Assembly (NCBI RefSeq): GCF_013283645.1
Contig: NZ_JABEKV010000001.1
Location: forward strand, 310,001 to 374,000
Origin: Sinorhizobium psoraleae
GTDB lineage: Bacteria > Pseudomonadota > Alphaproteobacteria > Rhizobiales > Rhizobiaceae
Length of the DNA stretch: 64,000 nt
Direction: 5' to 3'
This document shows, one piece after another, positions 35,470-44,763 of the stretch (the stretch's first letter is position 1; every line of letters begins with the position of its first letter). A program made the translations under genes and the position numbers. The notes beneath the pieces were generated by a model. It had not been told where the DNA came from. It saw only the letters and a program-made list of their open reading frames with translations, and ran no database searches.

Positions 35470-38466
35470 ATGACAAGGCAAGAGGCCAACGAGCAATTCC
35501 AGCTCACATCGTTTCTGGATGGCGCCAACGCTGCTTACATAGAGCAGCTCTATGCACGCTACGAAGCGGATCCGTCCTCCGTTTCGTCCGAATGGCAATC
35601 CTTCTTCAAGGCGCTCGCCGACCGGCCGGAAGACGTTGTGAAGGCCGCCAAGGGCGCCTCCTGGAAGAAAAGCAACTGGCCGATCGCCGCCAATGGCGAA
35701 CTCGTGTCGGCGCTCGACGGCGACTGGGGCGCCGTAGAAAAGGTCATCGAAAAGAAGGTCAAGGCCAAGGTCGAGGAAGCCGCCGCCGTTACGGGCGTCC
35801 CGGTCAGCGAAGCGGAGGTCCATCAGTCGACGCGCGATTCCGTCCGCGCCATCATGATGATCCGCGCCTACCGCATGCGCGGCCATCTCCATGCCAAGCT
35901 CGATCCGCTCGGCCTTGCCGATCCGGTCGAGGACTACGATGAGCTTTCGCCGAAGTCCTACGGCTTCGAGGAGAAGGACTACGACCGCAAGATCTTCATC
36001 GACAACGTGCTCGGCCTCGAATACGCGACCGTACGCGAAATGGTCGAAATCCTGGAACGCACCTATTGCTCGACGATGGGCGTCGAATTCATGCATATGT
36101 CCAACCCCGAGGAAAAGGCCTGGATCCAGGGCCGCATCGAAGGTCCGGACAAGGGCGTCGAATTCACGCCGGAGGGCAAGCGCGCGATCCTGCAGAAGCT
36201 CATCGAAGCCGAAGGTTTCGAGCAGTTCATCGACGTCAAGTACAAGGGCACGAAGCGCTTCGGCCTCGACGGTGGCGAGTCGCTGATTCCGGCGCTGGAG
36301 CAGATCATCAAGCGCGGCGGCCAGGAAGGCCTCAAGGAAATCGTCCTCGGCATGGCTCACCGTGGCCGCCTCAACGTGCTTTCCCAGGTGATGGCCAAGC
36401 CGCATCGGGCCATCTTCCACGAGTTCAAGGGCGGGTCCTACGCGCCAGATGACGTGGAAGGCTCCGGCGACGTCAAATATCACCTCGGCGCTTCGTCCGA
36501 CCGCGAATTCGACGGCAACAAGGTGCATCTGTCGCTCACGGCGAACCCGTCGCATCTCGAAATCGTCAACCCGGTCGTTATGGGCAAGGCGCGCGCCAAG
36601 CAGGACCAGATGGCGACTGTGTTCGAAGGCGACATCATTCCGCTGCGCGAACGCGTGAAGGTCATGCCGCTTCTGCTGCATGGCGACGCGGCTTTCGCCG
36701 GCCAGGGCGTTATCGCCGAAATCCTCGGTCTCTCCGGCCTGCGCGGCCACCGCGTTGCCGGTACCGTGCACTTCATCATCAACAACCAGATCGGCTTCAC
36801 CACGAACCCGGCCTTCTCCCGTTCCTCGCCCTATCCCTCGGACGTGGCGAAGATGATCGAGGCGCCGATCTTCCATGTGAACGGTGACGATCCGGAAGCC
36901 GTCGTCTATGCGGCCAAGGTCGCGACCGAATTCCGGATGAAGTTCCACAAGCCGGTCGTCGTCGACATGTTCTGCTACCGTCGCTTCGGCCACAACGAGG
37001 GCGACGAGCCGGCGTTCACGCAGCCAAGGATGTACAAGGCCATCCGCGCCCACAAGACGGTCGTCCAGCTCTATTCCGAACGGCTGATCGCCGAAGGTCT
37101 GATGACCGAGGGCGAGGTCGAGAAGATGAAGGCGGACTGGCGCGCCCATCTGGAGCAGGAGTTCGAGGCCGGGCAGTCCTACAAGCCGAACAAGGCCGAT
37201 TGGCTCGACGGCGCCTGGTCGGGCCTGCGCACCGCCGACAACCAGGATGAGCAGCGCCGCGGCCGGACTTCGGTGCCGATGAAACAGCTGAAGGAAGTCG
37301 GCCGCAAGATTTCCGAGATCCCGGCTGGCTTCAACGCGCACCGGACGATCCAGCGCTTCATGGAAAACCGTGCCAGCATGGTGCAGACCGGCGAGGGCAT
37401 CGACTGGGCGATGGCGGAAGCGCTCGCCTTCGGCACGCTCGTCACAGAAGGCACGAAGATCCGCCTTTCGGGTCAGGACTGCGAGCGCGGCACCTTCTCG
37501 CAGCGCCACTCGGTTCTTTATGATCAGCAGACGGAAGAGCGCTACATCCCGCTCGCCAATCTGTCGCCGACCCAGGCACGCTACGAGGTCATCAACTCGA
37601 TGCTCTCGGAAGAGGCGGTGCTCGGCTTCGAATACGGCTATTCGCTTGCCCGCCCGAACGCGCTGACGCTGTGGGAAGCTCAGTTCGGCGACTTCGCCAA
37701 CGGCGCGCAGGTGGTCTTCGACCAGTTCATCTCGTCCGGCGAACGCAAGTGGCTGCGCATGTCCGGCCTCGTCTGCCTGCTGCCGCACGGCTATGAAGGC
37801 CAAGGGCCGGAGCACTCCTCCGCGCGCCTCGAACGCTTCCTGCAGCTCTGCGCGGAAGACAACATGCAGGTCGCCAACGTCACCACGCCGGCGAACTACT
37901 TCCACATCCTGCGCCGCCAGGTGAAGCGCGATTTCCGCAAGCCGCTGATCCTGATGACGCCGAAGTCGCTTCTGCGTCACAAGCGGGCGGTCTCCAGCCT
38001 CTCCGAAATGGCGGGCGAGAGCTCCTTCCACCGGCTGCTCTGGGACGATGCGGAGGTCATCAAGGACGGCCCGATCAAGCTGCAGAAGGATTCGAAGATC
38101 CGCCGCGTCGTGCTCTGCACCGGCAAGGTCTACTACGACCTGCTCGAGGAACGCGAGAAGCGCGGCATCGACGACATCTACCTGCTGCGCGTCGAGCAGC
38201 TCTATCCGTTCCCGGCCAAGGCTCTGATCAACGAACTCAGCCGCTTCCGCAATGCGGAGATGGTGTGGTGCCAGGAAGAGCCGAAGAACATGGGCGCCTG
38301 GTCGTTCATCGATCCCTATCTCGAATGGGTGCTCGCTCACATCGATGCCAAATATCAGCGGGTGCGTTATACCGGCCGTCCGGCCGCCGCGTCGCCGGCG
38401 ACGGGCCTGATGTCCAAGCACATGGCCCAGCTTGCCGCCTTCCTCGAGGACGCGCTGGGGGGCTGA
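35470..38466 (+). CDS. sucA: 2-oxoglutarate dehydrogenase E1 component
   Basis: 998 residues, the full family length. It decarboxylates 2-oxoglutarate with thiamine diphosphate and loads succinyl on SucB. FLDGANAAYIEQLYARYEAD (14-33) is the E2-binding N-terminus; GMAHRGRLNVLSQV and GDAAFAGQGVIAEIL with later NNQIGFTTNP form the ThDP site; ERFLQLCAEDNMQVANVTTP is in the C-terminal transketolase part. No in-frame start exists just upstream of ATG 35470, so its ribosome binding is unusual (see leader entry). The gap after sucD is 164 bases. Confidence 0.98.
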   Translation: MTRQEANEQFQLTSFLDGANAAYIEQLYARYEADPSSVSSEWQSFFKALADRPEDVVKAAKGASWKKSNWPIAANGELVSALDGDWGAVEKVIEKKVKAKVEEAAAVTGVPVSEAEVHQSTRDSVRAIMMIRAYRMRGHLHAKLDPLGLADPVEDYDELSPKSYGFEEKDYDRKIFIDNVLGLEYATVREMVEILERTYCSTMGVEFMHMSNPEEKAWIQGRIEGPDKGVEFTPEGKRAILQKLIEAEGFEQFIDVKYKGTKRFGLDGGESLIPALEQIIKRGGQEGLKEIVLGMAHRGRLNVLSQVMAKPHRAIFHEFKGGSYAPDDVEGSGDVKYHLGASSDREFDGNKVHLSLTANPSHLEIVNPVVMGKARAKQDQMATVFEGDIIPLRERVKVMPLLLHGDAAFAGQGVIAEILGLSGLRGHRVAGTVHFIINNQIGFTTNPAFSRSSPYPSDVAKMIEAPIFHVNGDDPEAVVYAAKVATEFRMKFHKPVVVDMFCYRRFGHNEGDEPAFTQPRMYKAIRAHKTVVQLYSERLIAEGLMTEGEVEKMKADWRAHLEQEFEAGQSYKPNKADWLDGAWSGLRTADNQDEQRRGRTSVPMKQLKEVGRKISEIPAGFNAHRTIQRFMENRASMVQTGEGIDWAMAEALAFGTLVTEGTKIRLSGQDCERGTFSQRHSVLYDQQTEERYIPLANLSPTQARYEVINSMLSEEAVLGFEYGYSLARPNALTLWEAQFGDFANGAQVVFDQFISSGERKWLRMSGLVCLLPHGYEGQGPEHSSARLERFLQLCAEDNMQVANVTTPANYFHILRRQVKRDFRKPLILMTPKSLLRHKRAVSSLSEMAGESSFHRLLWDDAEVIKDGPIKLQKDSKIRRVVLCTGKVYYDLLEEREKRGIDDIYLLRVEQLYPFPAKALINELSRFRNAEMVWCQEEPKNMGAWSFIDPYLEWVLAHIDAKYQRVRYTGRPAAASPATGLMSKHMAQLAAFLEDALGG

Positions 38467-38496
38467 TCGGCTCCCCACGGTCTGCCAATCGCTGGA

Positions 38497-38540
38497 GCAC
38501 TTCCAGGAAAAGTGCGTAGCGGTTTTCCGTCCGGAAGTGC
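38497..38540. repeat. Intergenic repeat family R2, copy between sucA and sucB
   Basis: Arms GCACTTCC and GGAAGTGC enclose AGGAAAAGTGCGTAGCGGTT followed by TTCCGTCC. The core matches the copy at 23267 while the arms differ in a compensated way. Confidence 0.8.
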
Positions 38541-38588
38541 GTAACTCAAAGATCTAGAAACAGATATCTGATCAACGGAACAAAAATC

Positions 38589-39839
38589 ATGGCAACAGAA
38601 ATCCGCGTTCCCACCCTTGGCGAATCCGTCAGCGAAGCGACCGTCGGCACCTGGTTCAAGAAGGTCGGCGATGCGATCAAGGCCGACGAACCGATCCTCG
38701 AACTCGAGACCGACAAGGTGACGATCGAAGTGCCGGCGCCGGCCGCTGGCACGCTTTCCGAAATCGTTGCGCAGGCGGGTGAGACCGTCGGCCTTGGCGC
38801 GCTGCTCGGTCAGATCGCCGAAGGCGCCGGTGCGGCGGCTGCTGCTCCGGCTGCTCCGGCTCCGGCAGAGAAGAAGCCTGAACCCGCTGTTGCGGCTCCG
38901 GCCGCGCAGCCAGCCGCTGCAGCGCCAGCACCGCAGGCGCCGACGTCGATGCCGCCGGCACCGGCCGCCGCCAAGCTCCTGGCGGAAAACAATCTCTCCG
39001 CCGACCAGGTCGACGGTTCGGGCAAGCGTGGCCAGGTGCTGAAGGGTGACGTGATCGCTGCTCTCGCCAAGGGCATTTCGGCCCCCGCTGCCGAACCGGC
39101 GAAAGTCCAGGCGCGCGCGCCGGCGCCGGCAGAGGACGCCGTCCGCGAAGAACGGGTCAAGATGACGCGCCTGCGCCAGACGATCGCCAAGCGCCTCAAG
39201 GATGCACAGAACACGGCCGCGATGCTCACCACCTACAACGAGGTGGACATGAGCGCGGTGATGAGCCTGCGTAACAAATACAAGGATATTTTCGAGAAGA
39301 AGCACGGCGTCAAGCTCGGCTTCATGGGCTTCTTCACCAAAGCCGTCACGCATGCGCTCAAGGAACTGCCGGCGGTCAACGCCGAAATCGACGGCACGGA
39401 CGTCATCTACAAGAACTTCTGCCACATCGGCGTCGCCGTCGGTACCGACAAGGGTCTCGTCGTTCCGGTCGTCCGCGATGCCGACCAGATGTCGATCGCC
39501 GAGATCGAGAAGGAAATCGGCCGCCTCGGCAAGGCCGCTCGCGATGGCGCGCTGTCGATGGCCGACATGCAGGGCGGTACCTTCACCATCTCCAACGGCG
39601 GCGTCTATGGTTCGCTGATGTCCTCGCCGATCCTCAACGCGCCACAGTCCGGCATCCTCGGCATGCACAAGATCCAGGACCGGCCGGTTGCGATCGGCGG
39701 ACAGGTCGTCATCCGTCCGATGATGTATCTCGCTCTCTCCTACGATCACCGCATCGTCGACGGCAAGGAAGCAGTGACCTTCCTCGTGCGCGTCAAGGAG
39801 AGCCTCGAAGATCCGGAACGCCTGGTGCTCGATCTCTAA
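38589..39839 (+). CDS. sucB: 2-oxoglutarate dehydrogenase E2, dihydrolipoyl succinyltransferase
   Basis: 416 residues. One lipoyl domain with Lys43 in [12 protein letters not shown], an Ala/Pro-rich hinge (about 80-118), the peripheral subunit-binding domain ([20 protein letters not shown], near 120-155) and the catalytic domain with [13 protein letters not shown] (active His and Asp) at the end. It moves succinyl from SucA to CoA. An R2 hairpin lies in the 122-base gap after sucA; the ribosome binding site (ACGGAAC) is weak. Confidence 0.98.
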   Translation: MATEIRVPTLGESVSEATVGTWFKKVGDAIKADEPILELETDKVTIEVPAPAAGTLSEIVAQAGETVGLGALLGQIAEGAGAAAAAPAAPAPAEKKPEPAVAAPAAQPAAAAPAPQAPTSMPPAPAAAKLLAENNLSADQVDGSGKRGQVLKGDVIAALAKGISAPAAEPAKVQARAPAPAEDAVREERVKMTRLRQTIAKRLKDAQNTAAMLTTYNEVDMSAVMSLRNKYKDIFEKKHGVKLGFMGFFTKAVTHALKELPAVNAEIDGTDVIYKNFCHIGVAVGTDKGLVVPVVRDADQMSIAEIEKEIGRLGKAARDGALSMADMQGGTFTISNGGVYGSLMSSPILNAPQSGILGMHKIQDRPVAIGGQVVIRPMMYLALSYDHRIVDGKEAVTFLVRVKESLEDPERLVLDL

Positions 39840-39889
39840 GACAGGCGGGGCGCGACAAGCAGCCCCCGCTTCTTCTTCCGGGTGCGCGG

Positions 39890-40279
39890 ATGTCGCTGGA
39901 ACTGACCTACCTGCTCGCGAGCGCAGCGCTGGCCTTCGTCTACATGATGACGCAGGCGGGCGCCTACCGCTTGCAGCACGGGCTTGTCGACCGGGACCCA
40001 AACCGAGACGTGGAGGAACGGCCGAACATGCTGACGGCGCGCGCCGGGCGCGCGCTTCGCAACTTTCAAGAGACCTATCCGATCTTCATCGTGCTCGTGG
40101 TCGTGGTAGAGTTCACCGGCCGCAGCGGGCTGCTGACGCAGTGGGGTGCGATCGTCTGGTTCTGGGCGCGGGCCGTCTATCTGCCGGTCTATGTCGCCGG
40201 GCTCGGGCGGGTTCGCTCGGCGATCTGGGCTGTATCGGCGGCGGGGCTGGCGCTGATCCTTGCGGGCATTCTCATCTAG
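39890..40279 (+). CDS. MAPEG family membrane protein
   Basis: 129 residues with four predicted helices. RAGRALRNFQETYPIFIVLV and the final VYVAGLGRVRSAIWAVS match the bacterial MAPEG group (membrane proteins of eicosanoid and glutathione metabolism). Substrate is unknown; some members conjugate glutathione. It lies 50 bases after sucB and starts a run of five non-TCA genes before lpdA. Confidence 0.8.
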   Translation: MSLELTYLLASAALAFVYMMTQAGAYRLQHGLVDRDPNRDVEERPNMLTARAGRALRNFQETYPIFIVLVVVVEFTGRSGLLTQWGAIVWFWARAVYLPVYVAGLGRVRSAIWAVSAAGLALILAGILI

Positions 40280-40294
40280 ACGGAGGAGAAAAGC

Positions 40295-40720
40295 ATGGCA
40301 TTCGAACCGAACGTTCCCCCGATCCAGGCGCATATCTGCGTGAAGGACGGCCTTGCCGCCATCGCCTTCTACGAAAAGGCGTTCGGGGCCGTTAACACGT
40401 TTCACCAGATGGCCGAAGACGGCAAGCGCGTCATGCATGCCAATCTTGCCCTGTTCGGCGGCGAGATCATGCTGCATGACGAGTTTCCGGAATTCGGAAT
40501 GAGCATCAGCTCGCCCAAGACCGCCGGCGGCGCCAGCGTCGCGATCAATATCAATCTTCCGAAGCCGGGGGATGTCGATGCGGCCTTTGCCAAGGCGATC
40601 GCCGCCGGGGCATCGACAGTGATGGAACCGCAGGATACGTTCTGGCAAGCACGCTATGCGCGCATCCAGGATCCCTTCGGTCACATCTGGGCCTTCAACG
40701 CACCGGTCGCAAAATCATGA
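40295..40720 (+). CDS. VOC (glyoxalase/PhnB-like) family protein
   Basis: 141 residues. PPIQAHICVKDGLAAIAFYEKAFGA is represented at 7-30 and the second half ends RIQDPFGHIWAFN, the PhnB-like vicinal oxygen chelate pattern. The metal site residues His, Glu and the terminal His/Glu region are partly recognisable. Reaction unknown. ATG 40295 has GGAGGA upstream. It overlaps the LysE start by four bases (ATGA). Confidence 0.8.
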   Translation: MAFEPNVPPIQAHICVKDGLAAIAFYEKAFGAVNTFHQMAEDGKRVMHANLALFGGEIMLHDEFPEFGMSISSPKTAGGASVAININLPKPGDVDAAFAKAIAAGASTVMEPQDTFWQARYARIQDPFGHIWAFNAPVAKS

Positions 40721-41358
40721 GCAATTATTTGATCGAACTCGCATCATTGATGGCGATCTTCTCGTTCGCCATCATCTCGCCCGGCGCCGATCTCGCCATG
40801 GTGATGCGGCAGTCACTGGTGCATGGGCGCCGTCAGGCGATCATCACCTCCTTCGGCATCGGCACGTCGCTGATGTTTCACGTCAGCTACACCATCCTCG
40901 GGCTGGGGCTGATCATTTCCCAGTCGATCTATCTCTTCAACATCGTCAAATGGTGCGGCGTCGCTTACCTGATCTATATCGGCATCAAGGCACTCCGCGC
41001 CGGCCAGACGGAAATCACGGCCGAAGCCGGAGAGGATGCCGGTGCGGGCAGGGCACAGTCTGTGCTCAGAGCCTTCGGTCTCGGCTTCGCCGCCAATGCG
41101 CTCAACCCGAAAGCGGTCTTCTTCTTTCTGTCGATCTTCTCGACCGTGGTCAGCGCGCATACGCCGATGGTGGTCAAGTTTGGCTACGGCCTCGTCATGG
41201 CGAGTGCTCTGATTCTCTGGTTCGTCGGCGTCAGCCTGTTCATGACGACGCCGCGAATGCGTGCTGCCTTCACCCGGGCGAGCAAGTGGATCGACCGGGC
41301 AAGCGGCCTCGTCTTCATCGCGCTCGGGCTGAAGCTTGCGACGGAGAGGGCCGCCTGA
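40717..41358 (+). CDS. LysE family amino-acid exporter
   Basis: 213 residues, about six helices. SPGADLAMVMRQSLVHGRRQ (near 24-43) is the LysE/RhtB signature, and GFAANALNPKAVFFFLSIF is the second. Family members export amino acids such as lysine, homoserine or threonine; the substrate here is not predictable. Overlapping starts and stops with both neighbours indicate translational coupling. Confidence 0.88.
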   Translation: MSNYLIELASLMAIFSFAIISPGADLAMVMRQSLVHGRRQAIITSFGIGTSLMFHVSYTILGLGLIISQSIYLFNIVKWCGVAYLIYIGIKALRAGQTEITAEAGEDAGAGRAQSVLRAFGLGFAANALNPKAVFFFLSIFSTVVSAHTPMVVKFGYGLVMASALILWFVGVSLFMTTPRMRAAFTRASKWIDRASGLVFIALGLKLATERAA

Positions 41359-41861
41359 TGATCAGCCGCAGCGGTTTACCAGCTTCGCTTGCCATCACGC
41401 TGGTCGCTACGCCTGCGCTTGCCGACGAGTGCCGGCAAGCGCAGGCGATCTATGGCGATGCGGACGGCGGCTACGAGTTGCGCTTCGAGCCGGTCGGCTC
41501 GGAAAGCGCTGCCACCAGCAATCACTTCAAGATTAGCGTCGAAAGTTCCGGACTGCTTCTCGATGGCGTCGTCCTGTGGTCGGGCGAACCGGAGCGCTCG
41601 AACGGGATCGTGATGCACAATTGCCCGACCGGCGACGTGACCGGCGAGGAATTGAGAGCCTGCACCGTCTGGGAAGGCGTGATCTACGCGGCCGACAAGG
41701 CGGGCGGGATCGGCCTGCTTCAGGCGGAGGATGCGCCGGCCGCCGAGCAGATCCTGCTTCCGGGCTTCGGCCCGGCACTCAGAGAGTCGAGTGCCTGGGG
41801 CAAGGGGAAGGCAAGCGTCGACAGCTCGGATGTCTTTAAATTCAAGGGATGTGCTGCATGA
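41358..41861 (+). CDS. Exported hypothetical protein
   Basis: 167 residues, unrecognised. A signal peptide (LPASLAITLVATPALA) is cut near residue 22. The mature part is acidic with four cysteines (DECRQAQ, HNCPTGD, RACTVWEG, KGCAA), suggesting disulfides in the periplasm. Start ATG 41358 overlaps the LysE stop by one base and the stop overlaps the SDR gene by four bases. The longer in-frame extension upstream is antisense-free but lies within the LysE gene and is rejected. Confidence 0.7.
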   Translation: MISRSGLPASLAITLVATPALADECRQAQAIYGDADGGYELRFEPVGSESAATSNHFKISVESSGLLLDGVVLWSGEPERSNGIVMHNCPTGDVTGEELRACTVWEGVIYAADKAGGIGLLQAEDAPAAEQILLPGFGPALRESSAWGKGKASVDSSDVFKFKGCAA

Positions 41862-42610
41862 GTGGCGAGCACGTTCTTCTCGTCACCGGCGGCAGCCGCG
41901 GCATAGGTGCCGCCGTCTGCGTCGCAGCCGCCAGGGAAGGCTGGCGCGTGGCGGTCAATTACGCTTCTAACAGGAAAGCGGCGGAAGACGTGGTGCGTGC
42001 GGTCGAGAAGGCAGGCAGCGTCGCGATTGCAGTTGAGGGAGACGTCGGTTCCGAAACCGGTGTGAAGGCGATCTTCTCCGCCGTCGATGCCGGCTTTGGC
42101 AGGCTCGACGGCCTCGTCAACAATGCCGGCATTGTCGGTCCGCCGCAGCGCGTCGACGAGATTTCGCCGGAACGGCTCGACCGGATGCTCCGCGTGAACG
42201 TGACCGGCTCGATCCGCTGTGCCGCCGAAGCGGTGCTGAGGATGTCGACGCGCCACGGCGGACGCGGCGGTTCGATCGTCAATCTGACCTCCATCGCCGC
42301 CGTGCTGGGCGCTCCGGGCCAATATGTCGACTACGCCGCCACGAAGGGTGCGATCGACACTTTCACCGTTGGCCTCGCGCGTGAAGTGGCGGCAGAAGGT
42401 ATTCGCGTGAATGCGGTGCGTCCGGGCATCATCGATACGGAAATTCATGCCTCCGGCGGCCTGCCGGATCGCGCCCGCGACCTGGCGCCTTCGATCCCCA
42501 TGCAACGTCCCGGCACGGCCGGCGAAGTTGCCGATGCAATTCTCTATCTCCTGTCGGATAAGGCGACCTATGTGACCGGAGCAATTCTCAACGTCAGCGG
42601 CGGCCGGTAA
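41858..42610 (+). CDS. Short-chain dehydrogenase/reductase (SDR)
   Basis: 250 residues. The classical SDR set is complete: TGGSRGIGAA (NAD(P) binding, about 9-18), NNAGIV, the catalytic Ser in NLTSIAAVLG and Tyr/Lys in YVDYAATKGA, and RVNAVRPGIIDTEIH. Substrate unknown; sequence style is that of FabG-like or sugar dehydrogenases. ATG 41858 overlaps the previous stop. It ends 25 bases before lpdA. Confidence 0.9.
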   Translation: MSGEHVLLVTGGSRGIGAAVCVAAAREGWRVAVNYASNRKAAEDVVRAVEKAGSVAIAVEGDVGSETGVKAIFSAVDAGFGRLDGLVNNAGIVGPPQRVDEISPERLDRMLRVNVTGSIRCAAEAVLRMSTRHGGRGGSIVNLTSIAAVLGAPGQYVDYAATKGAIDTFTVGLAREVAAEGIRVNAVRPGIIDTEIHASGGLPDRARDLAPSIPMQRPGTAGEVADAILYLLSDKATYVTGAILNVSGGR

Positions 42611-42635
42611 CCGCCCCTGAAACAAGGATTATCAA

Positions 42636-44042
42636 ATGGCTTATGATCTCATCGTTATCGGAAGCGGCCCGGGCGGCTATGTCTGCGCCATCAAGGCGGC
42701 GCAGCTGGGCATGAAGGTTGCCGTGGTCGAGAAGCGCAGCACCTACGGCGGCACCTGCCTCAATGTCGGCTGCATCCCCTCCAAGGCGCTGCTGCATGCC
42801 TCCGAGATGTTCCATCACGCACAGCACGGGCTCGAGGCGCTGGGTGTGGAGGTCGCAAGCCCGAAGCTCAATCTCGAAAAGATGATGGCCCACAAGAACG
42901 CGACCGTTAAGTCGAATGTCGACGGCGTTGCCTTCCTCTTCAAGAAGAACAAGATCGACGGCTTCCAGGGCTTGGGCAAGGTCCTCGGGCAGGGTAAGGT
43001 CTCCGTCACCAACGACAAGGGCGAGGAGCAAGTCCTCGAAGCGAAGAACATCGTCATCGCCACGGGTTCGGACGTCGCCGGCATCCCGGGCGTCGAGTTC
43101 GAGTTCGACGAGAAGGTCATCGTCTCATCGGATGGTGCGCTCGAGCTGGAAAAGGTTCCAGAGAGCATGATCGTCGTCGGCGGCGGCGTCATCGGTCTCG
43201 AGCTCGGCTCGGTCTGGGCGCGCCTCGGCGCCAAGGTGACAGTGGTCGAATTCCTCGACACGATTCTCGGCGGCATGGACGGCGAGGTCGCCAAGCAACT
43301 CCACCGGCTGCTGACGAAGCAGGGCATCGACATCAAGCTCGGCGCCAAGGTGACCGGCGTTGCGAAACCCGGGAGTGGCGCGAGGGTCACCTTCGAGCCG
43401 GTCAAGGGCGGCGAATCGACCACGCTCGACGCGGACGTCGTACTCGTCGCGACCGGCCGCAAGCCCTGCACGGAGAATATGGGTCTCGCCAAAGCCGGTG
43501 TCGTGCTCGACTCGCGTGGCCGCATCGAGATCGACCACCATTTCCAGACAAGCATCACCGGCATCTATGCGATCGGCGACGTGGTTCGCGGTCCGATGCT
43601 GGCACACAAGGCGGAGGACGAAGGCGTTGCGGTGGCGGAGATCATCGCGGGGCAGGCCGGTCACGTGAACTATGACGTCATTCCGGGCGTCGTCTATACC
43701 CAACCGGAGGTCGCTTCCGTCGGCAAGACCGAGGAGGAACTCAAGGCCGCCGGCGTTGCCTACAAGGTCGGCAAGTTCCCCTTCACCGCCAATGGCCGCG
43801 CGCGCGCGATGCTCCAGACGGATGGTTTCGTCAAAATCCTGGCCGACAAGGAGACCGATCGCGTGCTCGGCGGCCATATTATTGGCTTCGGCGCCGGTGA
43901 GATGATCCATGAGATCGCGGTGCTGATGGAATTCGGCGGCTCGTCGGAGGACCTCGGCAGGACCTGCCACGCCCACCCGACCATGTCGGAAGCGGTCAAG
44001 GAGGCGGCTCTCGCCACCTTCTTCAAGCCGATCCATATGTGA
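42636..44042 (+). CDS. lpdA: Dihydrolipoamide dehydrogenase (E3)
   Basis: 468 residues. It reoxidises lipoamide of SucB (and possibly other complexes) with NAD. The redox disulfide is in [28 protein letters not shown] binds [21 protein letters not shown] binds NAD, and HAHPTMSEA carries the catalytic His. Start ATG 42636 has AAGGA eight bases upstream. An R1 repeat follows its stop by four bases. Confidence 0.97.
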   Translation: MAYDLIVIGSGPGGYVCAIKAAQLGMKVAVVEKRSTYGGTCLNVGCIPSKALLHASEMFHHAQHGLEALGVEVASPKLNLEKMMAHKNATVKSNVDGVAFLFKKNKIDGFQGLGKVLGQGKVSVTNDKGEEQVLEAKNIVIATGSDVAGIPGVEFEFDEKVIVSSDGALELEKVPESMIVVGGGVIGLELGSVWARLGAKVTVVEFLDTILGGMDGEVAKQLHRLLTKQGIDIKLGAKVTGVAKPGSGARVTFEPVKGGESTTLDADVVLVATGRKPCTENMGLAKAGVVLDSRGRIEIDHHFQTSITGIYAIGDVVRGPMLAHKAEDEGVAVAEIIAGQAGHVNYDVIPGVVYTQPEVASVGKTEEELKAAGVAYKVGKFPFTANGRARAMLQTDGFVKILADKETDRVLGGHIIGFGAGEMIHEIAVLMEFGGSSEDLGRTCHAHPTMSEAVKEAALATFFKPIHM

Positions 44043-44045
44043 CAT

Positions 44046-44140
44046 TACAGCGCGGCGCATCTTTTCAAATGTGCGAAACGACGCTTTAGCGCTTTGAATC
44101 ATTGCATGATTCTGTCCTTGATCGATTTCGACCAAGACAG
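44046..44140 (-). repeat. Intergenic repeat R1 (RIME-like), copy 7, minus orientation
   Basis: Minus-strand reading: AATCATGCAATGATTCAAAG linker with a left palindrome around TCGAAATCGA, then a weaker right hairpin GCACATTTGAAAAGATGCGC. It lies in the gap between lpdA and the DUF2867 gene. Confidence 0.75.
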
Positions 44141-44224
44141 TGGGTGCGGGGGCTGCGACAAGCGGCCCCCTGCCATGCGCGGCCGACCGGCGCGAACATG
44201 AACGAGCCAATATGAGGATCGTTC

Positions 44225-44698
44225 ATGAGACCGCGAAGTGTTGCCGCTCACCTTCCGAATGCGATACTGCCCGAAGCCGACTGGGCGGACCGCTACGAAC
44301 TGCTCATTCTGAACGAGCGGCTGACGGCGCGCGAGGCGGCGCGGCGAATGCTCGAGCCGCTGCCGGGTTGGATTCGACTCCTTCTGGCGCTTCGCAACAG
44401 GATCGTGTCGTTCGTCGGGCTGAAGACAGCGGCACCCGCCGCAGCCGATAGCCTCATCGGCTTTTTTCCCGTCCTGCGAGACGAAGAGCGCAAGGCGGTT
44501 CTCGGCTTCGACGACCGGCATCTGGACTTTCGCATTGTCGTGGACGTCCGCGACGGGCCGGCGGACAGCCAGGTGATCGGCGTCACGACCCTTGTGCGTC
44601 GCCGGAATATTCTCGGCCGCATCTATCTCGCGGCTGTCACGCCTTTCCACAAGACGATCGTCCCGACGCTGTTGGCCGGGCTGAACGGGCGGCGGTGA
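44225..44698 (+). CDS. DUF2867 family protein
   Basis: 157 residues. ADWADRYELL, PGWIRLLLALRN, FPVLRDEERKAVLGFDDRHL and TPFHKTIVPTLLAGL follow the DUF2867 layout. The family is of unknown function, sometimes fused to NAD-binding sugar epimerase-like domains. ATG 44225 has GAGGATC upstream. It converges on the TraB/GumN gene. Confidence 0.75.
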   Translation: MRPRSVAAHLPNAILPEADWADRYELLILNERLTAREAARRMLEPLPGWIRLLLALRNRIVSFVGLKTAAPAAADSLIGFFPVLRDEERKAVLGFDDRHLDFRIVVDVRDGPADSQVIGVTTLVRRRNILGRIYLAAVTPFHKTIVPTLLAGLNGRR

Positions 44699-44763
44699 AC
44701 AGGGGTGATTCTAATGACGCGGGATGCAGGCGGAAAACCCGCGCACGCTTTTCCTCATCCCGC

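Noticed and set aside
35434..38478. 1014-residue minus-strand open frame
   Set aside because: It is fully antisense to sucA, whose product is unmistakable; the frame is open only because of GC-rich codon bias.
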